From contig JAWXBO010000147.1 of the NCBI GenBank assembly GCA_034440175.1, forward strand, positions 1 through 8,245: a stretch of DNA of 8,245 nt. Reading direction: 5' to 3'. This document shows, piece after piece, positions 1-6,690 of this stretch. This DNA comes from SZUA-430 sp034440175 (lineage in GTDB: Bacteria; Pseudomonadota; Alphaproteobacteria; Micropepsales; Micropepsaceae). Positions within the stretch are counted from its first letter, which is position 1. The number at the start of each line of letters is the position of its first letter. The position numbers and the translations under genes are program-made. Under the pieces are notes generated by a model that saw nothing but the letters and a program-made list of their open reading frames with translations, was not told where the DNA came from and ran no database searches.

Positions 1-105
1 CCCAAAGCGCCCGTCCCCGCGCCACCGCAGAGCGCCCGCGCCCGCGAGCGCCATCGAGGCCAAACCCGCGCCCACCGCCAAAGCAATCCACAACCACCAC
101 AACAT
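1..105 (-). CDS. N-terminus of a divergent hypothetical membrane or signal-anchored protein (partial)
   Basis: Reading the minus strand from an ATG at 105-103 gives 35 uninterrupted codons to the window edge, so only the N-terminus is visible. The peptide begins MLWWLWIALAVGAGLASMAL and continues with a short Ala/Gly stretch and then charged residues (RWRGDGR). This is a hydrophobic, Trp-rich segment that could be one transmembrane helix or a signal anchor with its positive end after the helix. About 30 of 35 third codon positions are G or C, as expected for a real gene in a GC-rich genome. A sigma70-like promoter on the same strand (137-165) would start transcription about 25 bases upstream of this ATG. 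No clear Shine-Dalgarno is seen. A competing ATG 13 bases upstream opens a different frame with a less protein-like product. I do not recognise the family, and a link to CRISPR function is not indicated. Confidence 0.45.
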   Translation of the reverse strand, partial: MLWWLWIALAVGAGLASMALAGAGALRWRGDGRFG

Positions 106-202
106 AAAAAATCGCCATATCTCGCTATAAGGAACATATATAGAACTACAAGCAGCTAAAGTCAAGCTTGAACCCAAACGCCGGCAGGGTAAGCTCACCC
201 AC
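106..202 (+). promoter_or_regulatory. Divergent intergenic region upstream of the cas operon
   Basis: This 97-bp AT-rich stretch separates the minus-strand gene from cas3 and should contain the operon promoter. The best + strand -10 candidate is TATAAG (126-131, five of six matches), which would give a 5' leader of about 65 bases, but no good -35 box lies 16-18 bases upstream. The cas promoter may therefore be weak or activator-dependent; this is inference. Two GAAC half-sites (132-135 and 143-146) lie 11 bp apart, one helical turn. Near the start codon GGGT (187-190) can pair with ACCC (197-200), which would partly sequester the only Shine-Dalgarno-like bases before cas3. Confidence 0.35.
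137..165 (-). promoter_or_regulatory. Sigma70-like promoter for the divergent minus-strand gene
   Basis: On the minus strand TTGACT (positions 165-160, five of six matches to the -35 consensus) is separated by exactly 17 bases from TATATA (142-137, four of six matches to the -10 consensus). The predicted start is near 130, leaving a leader of about 25 bases before the minus-strand ATG at 105. A perfect 10-base palindrome, TCAAGCTTGA (162-171), overlaps the -35 box and could be a repressor site. Its role is inference; short palindromes also occur by chance. Confidence 0.4.
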
Positions 203-2542
203 ATGTCAGATAAACTCTTCGCTCATTCCCGCCCGGCAAATTCGGAAGAAACCTGGGAGCCGCTCGAGAAGCATCTCAATGAAGTCGCCGATCTCGCGGC
301 AAACTTTGCCAAGCCCTTCGGCGGCGAAGAGGTTGCACGAATCGCAGGCCTCCTTCACGATCTCGGAAAAGCTAAACCTGGTTTCCAGGCCTATTTGCGA
401 GGCGAGAGAGGAAGTGAGCCGCACGCAACCGCGGGTGCCAAGTTTTGCGCTGAAAAATACGGTAGCCAGATTGGACAAATGCTGGCCTACAGTATCGCGG
501 GACACCACGCAGGCCTGGCGAATGGCATCGGAGAAGGCGTAAAGCTCACGTCCCTGTTTGAACGTCTCAAAAAGGAGACGGACCCGAGGGTCTATACTCC
601 CAATTGGCTTTGGCTGGCGATTCCCGATAAGCCGCAAAAACCGCCGGGCCCATTTGCCACCCCGATGACCGGCGCGAAAGACGAGCAGGCTTTTGCCTGC
701 GCCTTCTTCATTCGCATGATCTTTTCCTGCCTCGTCGACGCAGACTTCCTTGCGACCGAAGCCTTCTACGCTGGTGCCGAAGGCCGTGAGGTCGAGCGCG
801 GCTGGACAGGCAATCTCAAAACCCTGAAGCAAAGTCTCGACAAGCGCATGGAAAATTTCGGTCCACCCGAAACCGAGGTTGACCGCCTGCGCGCCGAAGT
901 GCTGACCGCAGCAAGAGCCTGCGCGCCCGACGAGCCCGGCCTCTTCACCCTCACCGTACCGACAGGCGGTGGAAAAACGCTCGCCTCGCTATCGTTCGCA
1001 CTCGATCACGCCATCAAACACGACCTTAGGCGCGTTATCTATGTCATCCCCTTCACGTCCATCATCGAGCAAACGGCCTCGGAGTTTCGCAAGGCGCTGA
1101 AAGACGACGATGCCATCCTCGAACATCACAGTTCTTTCGACTGGGATGGCTTGACCAAAGCAAAAAAAAGCAAAGACGACGATGACGAAGGCCCAGACGG
1201 CATCGAAAAACTTCGCTTGGCAGCACAGAATTGGGATCGCCCGATCATCGTCACCACAGCGGTGCAATTCTTCGAAAGTCTGTTCGCCAATCGCACGTCG
1301 CGCAGCCGCAAACTGCACAATCTGGCGAAATCCGTCATCGTGCTCGACGAAGCACAAACCCTTCCGCTGAAATTCCTTCGCCCATGTCTGGCCGTTCTGC
1401 GGGAACTCGCACGAGGCTACGGTTCGTCAGTCGTGCTGTGTACGGCAACGCAACCCGCTATCCTGAAGGAAGACGGATTCAAATCGGCAGAGGCGTTGTC
1501 TAAAGACTGTCCGGTGTTGCCGGTCCGCGAAATCGCACCCGATCCCGTAAGGCTTTATCAAAGCCTGAAACGCGTGCGTGTCACCGATGCCGGTCCCCTG
1601 GGCGACGGCGAACTGCTTCGACGCCTGCAAACGCACGATCAGGTGCTGTGTATCGTCAACAATCGTACTCACGCCCGTGAACTATTCGACGCGCTCAAGG
1701 GCGCGGGAGCAGAAGGTGCTACCCATCTTTCGACCACAATGACGGCGATGCATCGCCGCGACGAATTACGCGATATCCGCGCTCGGCTAAAGGCGGCTCA
1801 ACCCGTGCGTCTGGTGTCGACTTCGCTTGTCGAAGCAGGTGTCGACATCTCGTTCCCATTCGTTTATCGCGCCGTCGCGGGTATCGACTCGATCGCGCAG
1901 GCGGCGGGCCGTTGCAACCGCAACGGCGAATTGGGTCCAGATGGTGGACAGCTTTTCGTATTTGATCCAGGGGACGCAACCGGCCGCCGCCCACCGCGAG
2001 AGCTAAAGCAATTCGCGGAAACCGCCGCCGCAGTAATGCGCAAACATCCCGATCCGCTCACCCTCGAAGCTGTCCGCGCCTATTTTGGTGAGCTGTTTTG
2101 GCGAGGCGGGTTGGAGCGCCTCGACGGCATGAAAGTCGGAAGCATCCAGGGCGTGATGAAGGCGCTTGGGGAGGGGCAAGGTCGGCTTGAGTTTCCATTC
2201 GAAAGCATCGCCCACGGCTTCAATCTGATAGAAACCGCCATGGTCCCCGTCATCATTCCAGCTACCGGCAACATCAAATTCGGTGCCCCATCTGAGTTGA
2301 TCGGAAACCTTCGCTCCTGGAACCGGGTCGGCAGCCTCGCTCGCAAACTTCAACAATTTCTCGTCAACATTCCGGTCAAATCACGCAGCACACTTGTCGG
2401 CAGCGGCGCGGCGGAGATAATTCGCGAAAAAGATTTTGGCGATCAGTTCGTCCTCCTTGCAAATACAGATCTTTATGAAGCTCATCGTGGTCTCGACTGG
2501 GGAGAACCCACTTATCGCAACGCAGAGTCCCTTGTTTTGTAA
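203..2542 (+). CDS. cas3: CRISPR-associated HD nuclease-helicase Cas3, type I-C
   Basis: Cas3 is recruited to Cascade-bound target DNA, unwinds it using ATP and degrades the displaced strand. At 779 aa it has the normal size of a fused HD plus SF2 helicase. The HD nuclease half shows His24, the His52-Asp53 doublet (LLHDLGKA), His74, His101-His102 (AGHHAG) and Asp179 (LVDADF), so the metal site appears complete. The helicase half shows Walker A TGGGKT (254-259), a DEAQ box (382-385, variant of DEAH), CTATQP (413-418), the motif V region STSLVEAGVDIS (539-550) and the motif VI arginine-finger region QAAGRCNRNG (566-575). A Lys/Asp-rich low-complexity stretch (about 319-333) sits between motifs I and II. 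ATG 203 is the only possible start: the in-frame stop at 128-130 is followed by no other ATG, GTG or TTG. It is the first gene of the cas operon. Confidence 0.97.
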   Translation: MSDKLFAHSRPANSEETWEPLEKHLNEVADLAANFAKPFGGEEVARIAGLLHDLGKAKPGFQAYLRGERGSEPHATAGAKFCAEKYGSQIGQMLAYSIAGHHAGLANGIGEGVKLTSLFERLKKETDPRVYTPNWLWLAIPDKPQKPPGPFATPMTGAKDEQAFACAFFIRMIFSCLVDADFLATEAFYAGAEGREVERGWTGNLKTLKQSLDKRMENFGPPETEVDRLRAEVLTAARACAPDEPGLFTLTVPTGGGKTLASLSFALDHAIKHDLRRVIYVIPFTSIIEQTASEFRKALKDDDAILEHHSSFDWDGLTKAKKSKDDDDEGPDGIEKLRLAAQNWDRPIIVTTAVQFFESLFANRTSRSRKLHNLAKSVIVLDEAQTLPLKFLRPCLAVLRELARGYGSSVVLCTATQPAILKEDGFKSAEALSKDCPVLPVREIAPDPVRLYQSLKRVRVTDAGPLGDGELLRRLQTHDQVLCIVNNRTHARELFDALKGAGAEGATHLSTTMTAMHRRDELRDIRARLKAAQPVRLVSTSLVEAGVDISFPFVYRAVAGIDSIAQAAGRCNRNGELGPDGGQLFVFDPGDATGRRPPRELKQFAETAAAVMRKHPDPLTLEAVRAYFGELFWRGGLERLDGMKVGSIQGVMKALGEGQGRLEFPFESIAHGFNLIETAMVPVIIPATGNIKFGAPSELIGNLRSWNRVGSLARKLQQFLVNIPVKSRSTLVGSGAAEIIREKDFGDQFVLLANTDLYEAHRGLDWGEPTYRNAESLVL

Positions 2543-2546
2543 CTAT

Positions 2547-2575
2547 GTCACCGCTTACCTAGCTCACGCTGTGAC
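2547..2575 (+). other. Small hairpin between cas3 and cas5c
   Basis: The arms 2547-2554 (GTCACCGC) and 2568-2575 (GCTGTGAC) pair at seven of eight positions, with one C/T mismatch and a 13-base loop. The hairpin occupies most of the 47-bp gap between the cas3 stop and the cas5c start and ends just before the cas5c ribosome binding site (GGAG, 2576-2579). There is no following T run, so it is not a standard intrinsic terminator. A role in mRNA processing or in tuning cas5c translation is possible but unproven. Confidence 0.3.
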
Positions 2576-2589
2576 GGAGCGATTCTATC

Positions 2590-3261
2590 ATGACCTTCGG
2601 CGTCAAACTGCATGTTTGGGGTGACTACGCGTGTTTCACGCGCCCCGAGATGAAGGTTGAGCGCGTCTCCTACGACGTGATCACCCCCTCGGCTGCGCGA
2701 GGCATCTTGGAAGCCATCCACTGGAAACCCGCGATCCGCTGGCAGATTGACCGCATCCACGTTCTGAAACCAATTCGATTTCAATCATTCCGCCGCAATG
2801 AGGTTGGATCGAAGATTTCGGCATCGAAGGCCAGGTCGGGCATGAACAACGACTCGCTCGAAGGTCTCCATTTGCTGGTGGACGATGACCGCCAACAGCG
2901 AGCCACCATTGCCCTTCGCGATGTGGCATATGTGATTGAAGCCCATTTCGAGATGACGAATAAAGCTGAATCCGGTGACAATGTCGGCAAGCACGCCGAC
3001 ATGTTCACACGCCGCGCCCGCACAGGTCAGTGTTATCATCGCCCGTGTCTCGGCGTTCGCGAATTCGCCGCCGATTTCGCGCTCATCGAAGGAGCCATGC
3101 CTGACATCACTTCGCCGCAGGAAGACCGCGACAAGGACCTCGGCTGGATGTTGTACGACATCGATTTTGCAAACGACATGACACCGCATTTCTTCCGAGC
3201 GCAGCTGAAGGACGGTACAATTGATTTGGTATCGGTGCGGCCGAAAGTGTTCGGGTCGTGA
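2590..3261 (+). CDS. cas5c: Cas5c (Cas5d), crRNA-processing endoribonuclease and Cascade subunit
   Basis: In type I-C there is no Cas6; Cas5c cuts pre-crRNA in the repeat and stays bound to the 5' handle in Cascade. The 223-aa protein has the family N-terminus (KLHVWGDYACFTRPE, residues 6-20), the block VERVSYDVITPSAARGILEA (23-42) and the diagnostic GKHADMFTRRARTGQCYHRP (133-152). Lys134-His135 correspond to the catalytic Lys116-His117 described for Bacillus halodurans Cas5d. The partner Tyr46 of that enzyme appears to align with His44 here (EAIHWKP), judged by eye. The start is supported by GGAG at 2576-2579, ten bases upstream. The stop overlaps the cas8c start by four bases (GTGA, 3258-3261), so the two genes are probably translationally coupled. 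Absence of a cas6 gene fits this role. Confidence 0.96.
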   Translation: MTFGVKLHVWGDYACFTRPEMKVERVSYDVITPSAARGILEAIHWKPAIRWQIDRIHVLKPIRFQSFRRNEVGSKISASKARSGMNNDSLEGLHLLVDDDRQQRATIALRDVAYVIEAHFEMTNKAESGDNVGKHADMFTRRARTGQCYHRPCLGVREFAADFALIEGAMPDITSPQEDRDKDLGWMLYDIDFANDMTPHFFRAQLKDGTIDLVSVRPKVFGS

Positions 3262-5075
3262 CAATCCTCCAGTCGCTCGCGACGTACTATGAACGACTGC
3301 GCGCACGCGGCGATGCAGCTGTGGAAGGCTACGCGCCCCAAAAGATTAGCTTCGAGCTTGTGCTCACGAAAGATGGCACACCGGTTTCACTAAACGACAT
3401 TCGGGTAACGAATGGTAAAAAACTTGGACCTCAATCGCTAGAAACACCGAGTGTAAGCCGCACATCGGGGATAGAGCCTGCATTCTTGTGGGACAAAACG
3501 GCCTATACTCTTGGCGTCACCGACGTCAGAACCGAGCAGGAAGAAAAAAGCAAAGTGCCCGCCAAACCTGGTTCGGGCAAACGTACTGCGGATGAGCATG
3601 CCGCGTTCCGAAAGCTTCACGAGCAGGCACTAGCCGGTACAAATGATGTTGGTCTCCGCGCGTTGCTTTCCTTTCTGCAGCAATGGACCCCTAGCCAATT
3701 TTCTACACGTGGCTTCAGTTTGGAAGCTCTCGATCAGAACATGGTGTTTAGATTGGACGGTGAGTTCGAGCACCTTCACACGCGCCAAGCTGCGAGAGAC
3801 ATTTGGGCGAATCTTTCGTCGCCCACTGGTGCAGAGGTGCAATGCCTGATCACGGGCAAAAGTGGCCCGACAGCGCGCCTGCATCCAACGATAAAAGGTG
3901 TCAAAGACGCGCAAAGCTCTGGAGCGGCGCTAGCATCATTCAATCTCGAAGCATTTCGTTCGTACGGTAAGGATCAAGGTGAAAACGCTCCCGTTACGGC
4001 CAGCGCTGCATTTGCATACGGAACTGCACTGAATCAACTTTTGGTGCGGGGTAGCGGACGCAGCGTCATTGTCGGCGACGCCACCTGCGTATTCTGGGCT
4101 GACGCGCGTGACTTGGGTGAGAAGGCAGCAAAGGCCGCCGAAAACTTTTTCGGTTCGGCACTCAATCCAAATGAAGATGATCCCGATCAACTTGACGCAA
4201 GTCGTATGCGCGCCGCGATGGACTCAATCGCAAAAGGGCGCGCGTCGACAGAAGTGTCAGAACTCGATTCGCGAACGCGCATGCACATCTTGGGTCTCTC
4301 ACCAAACGCGGGCCGCATATCGGTACGTTTCTGGCATGTTGGTACCTTTGGAGAACTAGCATGCAATCTTGCCCAGCATTGGCACGACCTGCTGATCCAA
4401 CCGAATCCCTTCACTAAACGCGCACCTGCCGCATGGGCGTTGCTTTACGAAACTGCGCTTCAGCGCGAAGCCAAGAATATTCACCCACTCTTGGGCGGGG
4501 ATTTAATGCGCGCGATTTTGAACGGCGGGCGTTACCCGCAAACCCTTCTGTCCGCAGTGATCGGCCGTATTCGCGCAGACGGTGAAATAAATGGCGCTCG
4601 CGCTGCCATCTGCAAAGCGGTTGTGCAAAGAAAACTGCGCTTGAGTAAACGAACGGAGGAAATTCCCGTGAGCCTCGACAAAGAAAACTTAAACCCGGCC
4701 TACCTGTTGGGGCGGCTGTTCGCATTGTACGAATGGGCCGAAACCGGGGGCGCGGAAAAGAAGCGTAACGCGACCATCCGCGACAAGTATTTCGCGGCGG
4801 CATCGGCAACACCGGCACGCGTTTTTCCGGTGCTAATGCGAGGCTCGACACACAACCTGTCGAAGTTGCGCAAAGGCACGAGCATTGGCCTCTCTGTAAA
4901 ACTGGACAAAGAGATCGCCGAAGTGTTGGGGGGTCTTTCCGATCAATTGCCAAACGTGTTTCCACTCGAGGAACAGGGTCGTTTCGTCATCGGTTACTAC
5001 CACCAAAGACAGGCAAGATTCGCCGTTAAGGATGTCGAGACGAACAACGAAGACGCAACCGAGCAAGAGGATTGA
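3258..5075 (+). CDS. cas8c: Cas8c (Csd1), large subunit of type I-C Cascade
   Basis: Cas8c is the large subunit that recognises the PAM and stabilises target DNA in Cascade/I-C. The 605-aa protein matches the Csd1 family in length and in conserved blocks: N-terminal MTILQSLATYYERL (1-14), SFNLEAFRSYGKDQGENAPV (227-246) followed by ASAAFAYGTALNQL, and LYETALQREAKNIHPLLGGD (396-415) followed by LMRAILNGGRYP. The start is a GTG overlapping the cas5c stop. I see no Shine-Dalgarno, so coupled translation is likely, and the N-terminal sequence supports this start. The last 135 codons contain a second reading start for Cas11c in the same frame. Several 60-base stretches in this gene are only 42-53% GC by hand count, clearly below cas4 and cas1. 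No frameshift or stop interrupts it. Confidence 0.96.
   Translation: MTILQSLATYYERLRARGDAAVEGYAPQKISFELVLTKDGTPVSLNDIRVTNGKKLGPQSLETPSVSRTSGIEPAFLWDKTAYTLGVTDVRTEQEEKSKVPAKPGSGKRTADEHAAFRKLHEQALAGTNDVGLRALLSFLQQWTPSQFSTRGFSLEALDQNMVFRLDGEFEHLHTRQAARDIWANLSSPTGAEVQCLITGKSGPTARLHPTIKGVKDAQSSGAALASFNLEAFRSYGKDQGENAPVTASAAFAYGTALNQLLVRGSGRSVIVGDATCVFWADARDLGEKAAKAAENFFGSALNPNEDDPDQLDASRMRAAMDSIAKGRASTEVSELDSRTRMHILGLSPNAGRISVRFWHVGTFGELACNLAQHWHDLLIQPNPFTKRAPAAWALLYETALQREAKNIHPLLGGDLMRAILNGGRYPQTLLSAVIGRIRADGEINGARAAICKAVVQRKLRLSKRTEEIPVSLDKENLNPAYLLGRLFALYEWAETGGAEKKRNATIRDKYFAAASATPARVFPVLMRGSTHNLSKLRKGTSIGLSVKLDKEIAEVLGGLSDQLPNVFPLEEQGRFVIGYYHQRQARFAVKDVETNNEDATEQED
4668..5075 (+). CDS. cas11c: Cas11c small subunit translated from an internal start in cas8c
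   Basis: Type I-C systems were shown in 2020 to make their small subunit from an internal start near the 3' end of cas8c. Here GGAGGA (4655-4660) lies seven bases before an in-frame GTG (4668-4670, Val471 of Cas8c), which is near-ideal spacing. The product is 135 aa, the expected size of about 15 kDa, beginning VSLDKENLNPAYLLGRLFAL with the first residue read as Met. The SLD-x-x-N-x-NPAY-x-LGRLFA block is what I recall for I-C Cas11c N-termini. Cas11c copies line the belly of Cascade, bind the target strand regions and help R-loop formation. The gene ends at the same TGA as cas8c. What is seen is the ribosome binding site, start and frame; actual expression is inferred from the family. Confidence 0.85.
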   Translation: MSLDKENLNPAYLLGRLFALYEWAETGGAEKKRNATIRDKYFAAASATPARVFPVLMRGSTHNLSKLRKGTSIGLSVKLDKEIAEVLGGLSDQLPNVFPLEEQGRFVIGYYHQRQARFAVKDVETNNEDATEQED

Positions 5076-5079
5076 GAGC

Positions 5080-6027
5080 ATGGCCGGAATTCAAAATCGA
5101 TATGACTTTGTCTATTTGTTCGATGTCACGAACGGCAATCCGAATGGCGATCCCGATGCCGGCAACCTTCCGCGTATGGACCCGGAAACTAGCTTGGGCC
5201 TTGTCACTGACGTCTGTCTGAAGCGCAAGGTTCGCAATTTCGTTGCGCTGACAAGTGAAAGCCGCGAACGGCGAAAAATTTACGTAACCGAGAACGCCAT
5301 CCTCAACGATCAGCATCGGCAAGCCTATCGTGTCGTTCGGCCAGATTCAAAAGACATTGAGACAAGCAAAAAGCTCTCCCCACAGACTGACGACGAGGCG
5401 CGCAAATTGACCAAATGGATGTGTGCAAACTTCTACGATATCCGTTCGTTCGGCGCGGTCATGGGCACAAGCATCAACTGCGGACAGGTGCGCGGCGCCA
5501 TCCAGTTGACGTTCGCGCGTTCGGCTGAGCCGATAATGCCGCTCGAGATTTCAATCACGCGCATGGCCGCGACAAACGAGGCGGAAAAAAAGAGCAAGCA
5601 GGAAGGTGCGGACGAGAGGACCGAGAATCGCACCATGGGCCGCAAGCATATCGTCCCGTACGGCCTCTATCGCGCGCATGGCTTTATCAACGCTAAGCTG
5701 GCGGAACGCACAGGCTTCGACGACGACGACCTCACTCTCTTTTGGGACGCCCTCAAAAGCATGTTCGAGCATGACCGCTCAGCGGCGCGTGGCGAAATGT
5801 CGGCCCGCAAGCTGATTGCTTTCAAACACAAAGACGCCCTGGGTAACGCACACGCACACGAACTCTTTGATCGCGTGACGGTCAGGCGCTTCCATGATGG
5901 CGAAGAATTTGCGATCGGCGACAAGCGTCTGCACAATGCGCCACCGGCCCGCGCCTTTTCCGACTACCGCGTTAACGTAAACACCGCCAACCCACCACCG
6001 GGCGTGGAGATATTGCAGCTCATCTGA
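5080..6027 (+). CDS. cas7c: Cas7c (Csd2), crRNA-binding backbone subunit of Cascade
   Basis: Cas7c copies polymerise along the crRNA spacer to form the Cascade backbone. From the ATG at 5080 the protein has 315 aa. Recognisable blocks are RYDFVYLFDVTNGNPNGDPD (7-26), TDVCLKRKVRNFV (43-55), FYDIRSFGAVMGT (118-130), INCGQVRGAIQLTFARS (132-148) and GRKHIVPYGLYRAHGFINA (187-205). I chose 5080 rather than an in-frame ATG at 5032 because AAGAGGA (5065-5071) sits eight bases upstream, family proteins begin close to the RYDFVYLFDV block, and the longer form would overlap cas8c by 44 bases. The gene starts five bases after the cas8c stop. A charged, Lys/Glu-rich segment (about 167-182) probably forms a solvent-exposed loop. 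Confidence 0.96.
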   Translation: MAGIQNRYDFVYLFDVTNGNPNGDPDAGNLPRMDPETSLGLVTDVCLKRKVRNFVALTSESRERRKIYVTENAILNDQHRQAYRVVRPDSKDIETSKKLSPQTDDEARKLTKWMCANFYDIRSFGAVMGTSINCGQVRGAIQLTFARSAEPIMPLEISITRMAATNEAEKKSKQEGADERTENRTMGRKHIVPYGLYRAHGFINAKLAERTGFDDDDLTLFWDALKSMFEHDRSAARGEMSARKLIAFKHKDALGNAHAHELFDRVTVRRFHDGEEFAIGDKRLHNAPPARAFSDYRVNVNTANPPPGVEILQLI

Positions 6028-6039
6028 CACAATGACGGC

Positions 6040-6684
6040 ATGGACGCGGACCCAGGACGCGAAGACGACCTAATCCCAATCTCGGCGCTTCAGCATCTGC
6101 TGTACTGCCCGCGCCAGTTTGCGCTCATTCACCTCGAACGTCAGTGGGCGGAGAACCGCTTCACTGCCGAGGGCCGCGTTCTCCATGACAAGACCGATGA
6201 GGGCGGCTCCACAACGCGCGACGGTGTCAAAACCATACGCTCGATGCCGTTGCGCTCGCTCGCATTGCAAATCGCGGGCGTGGCCGACGTCGTTGAGACG
6301 CACCGCAGCGCAGGAGAAACGCGCCCCTTTCCCGTCGAGTACAAACGCGGCAAACCCAAAGCCCATCGCGCCGATGAAGTTCAACTTTGCGCCCAGGCTT
6401 TGTGCCTGGAAGAAATGTTCGGTTGCGCCGTCAACGAAGGCGCACTTTTCTACGGCAAAACCCGCCGGCGCCATGCGGTGATTTTCGATGCGGAACTGCG
6501 CGAACTCACGCGCCGCGTCGCGGCTGAGGCGCGCGCCATCCTCGACGCAAGGCGCACGCCCTCACCGGTCTACGAACTTCGCAAATGCGATGCCTGCTCG
6601 CTTCTGGAAATTTGCCGTCCCAAACAATTGACTGTCCCCGTATCAGCCGCAGCTTGGCTGGCCTCGGTTGTGGAGGAGGACTAA
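6040..6684 (+). CDS. cas4: Cas4 iron-sulfur exonuclease of CRISPR adaptation
   Basis: Cas4 acts with Cas1-Cas2 in type I-C, recognising and trimming PAM-containing prespacer ends so that spacers integrate in the right orientation. The 214-aa protein has the RecB-like PD-(D/E)XK signature: His49, Asp83 (GVAD), Glu100 and Lys102 (VEYK), and Gln115 (EVQLCAQA). Four cysteines suited to a 4Fe-4S cluster are present: Cys23 (YCPRQF) and Cys183, Cys186 and Cys192 (CDACSLLEIC). The ATG at 6040 is the only in-frame start after a TGA at 6025-6027, but I see no clear Shine-Dalgarno, so its translation may depend on re-initiation after cas7c, 12 bp upstream. GC content rises here (65-68% in two 60-base stretches counted by hand) relative to cas8c. 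Confidence 0.95.
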   Translation: MDADPGREDDLIPISALQHLLYCPRQFALIHLERQWAENRFTAEGRVLHDKTDEGGSTTRDGVKTIRSMPLRSLALQIAGVADVVETHRSAGETRPFPVEYKRGKPKAHRADEVQLCAQALCLEEMFGCAVNEGALFYGKTRRRHAVIFDAELRELTRRVAAEARAILDARRTPSPVYELRKCDACSLLEICRPKQLTVPVSAAAWLASVVEED

Positions 6685-6690
6685 GTCCCC

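Noticed and set aside
382..540. Positions 168-542 as a separate small + strand gene
   Set aside because: It overlaps the Cas3 HD domain in another frame and has a Ser/Arg-rich, non-conserved sequence.
206..832. 208-codon minus-strand open frame opposite the start of cas3
   Set aside because: It is antisense to the conserved HD domain of Cas3, with no family resemblance; a GC-bias shadow.
1346..1357. DEAQ instead of DEAH/DEXH in Cas3 as a catalytic defect
   Set aside because: The catalytic Asp-Glu pair is intact, and variation at the last residue of this box is common in helicases; not evidence of inactivation.
2590..3261. Missing cas6 taken as an incomplete system
   Set aside because: Type I-C naturally lacks cas6; Cas5c processes the pre-crRNA.
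5032..5079. Upstream in-frame ATG giving a 331-aa Cas7c
   Set aside because: It would overlap cas8c by 44 bases, lacks a good ribosome binding site and adds a charged extension not expected before the conserved N-terminus.
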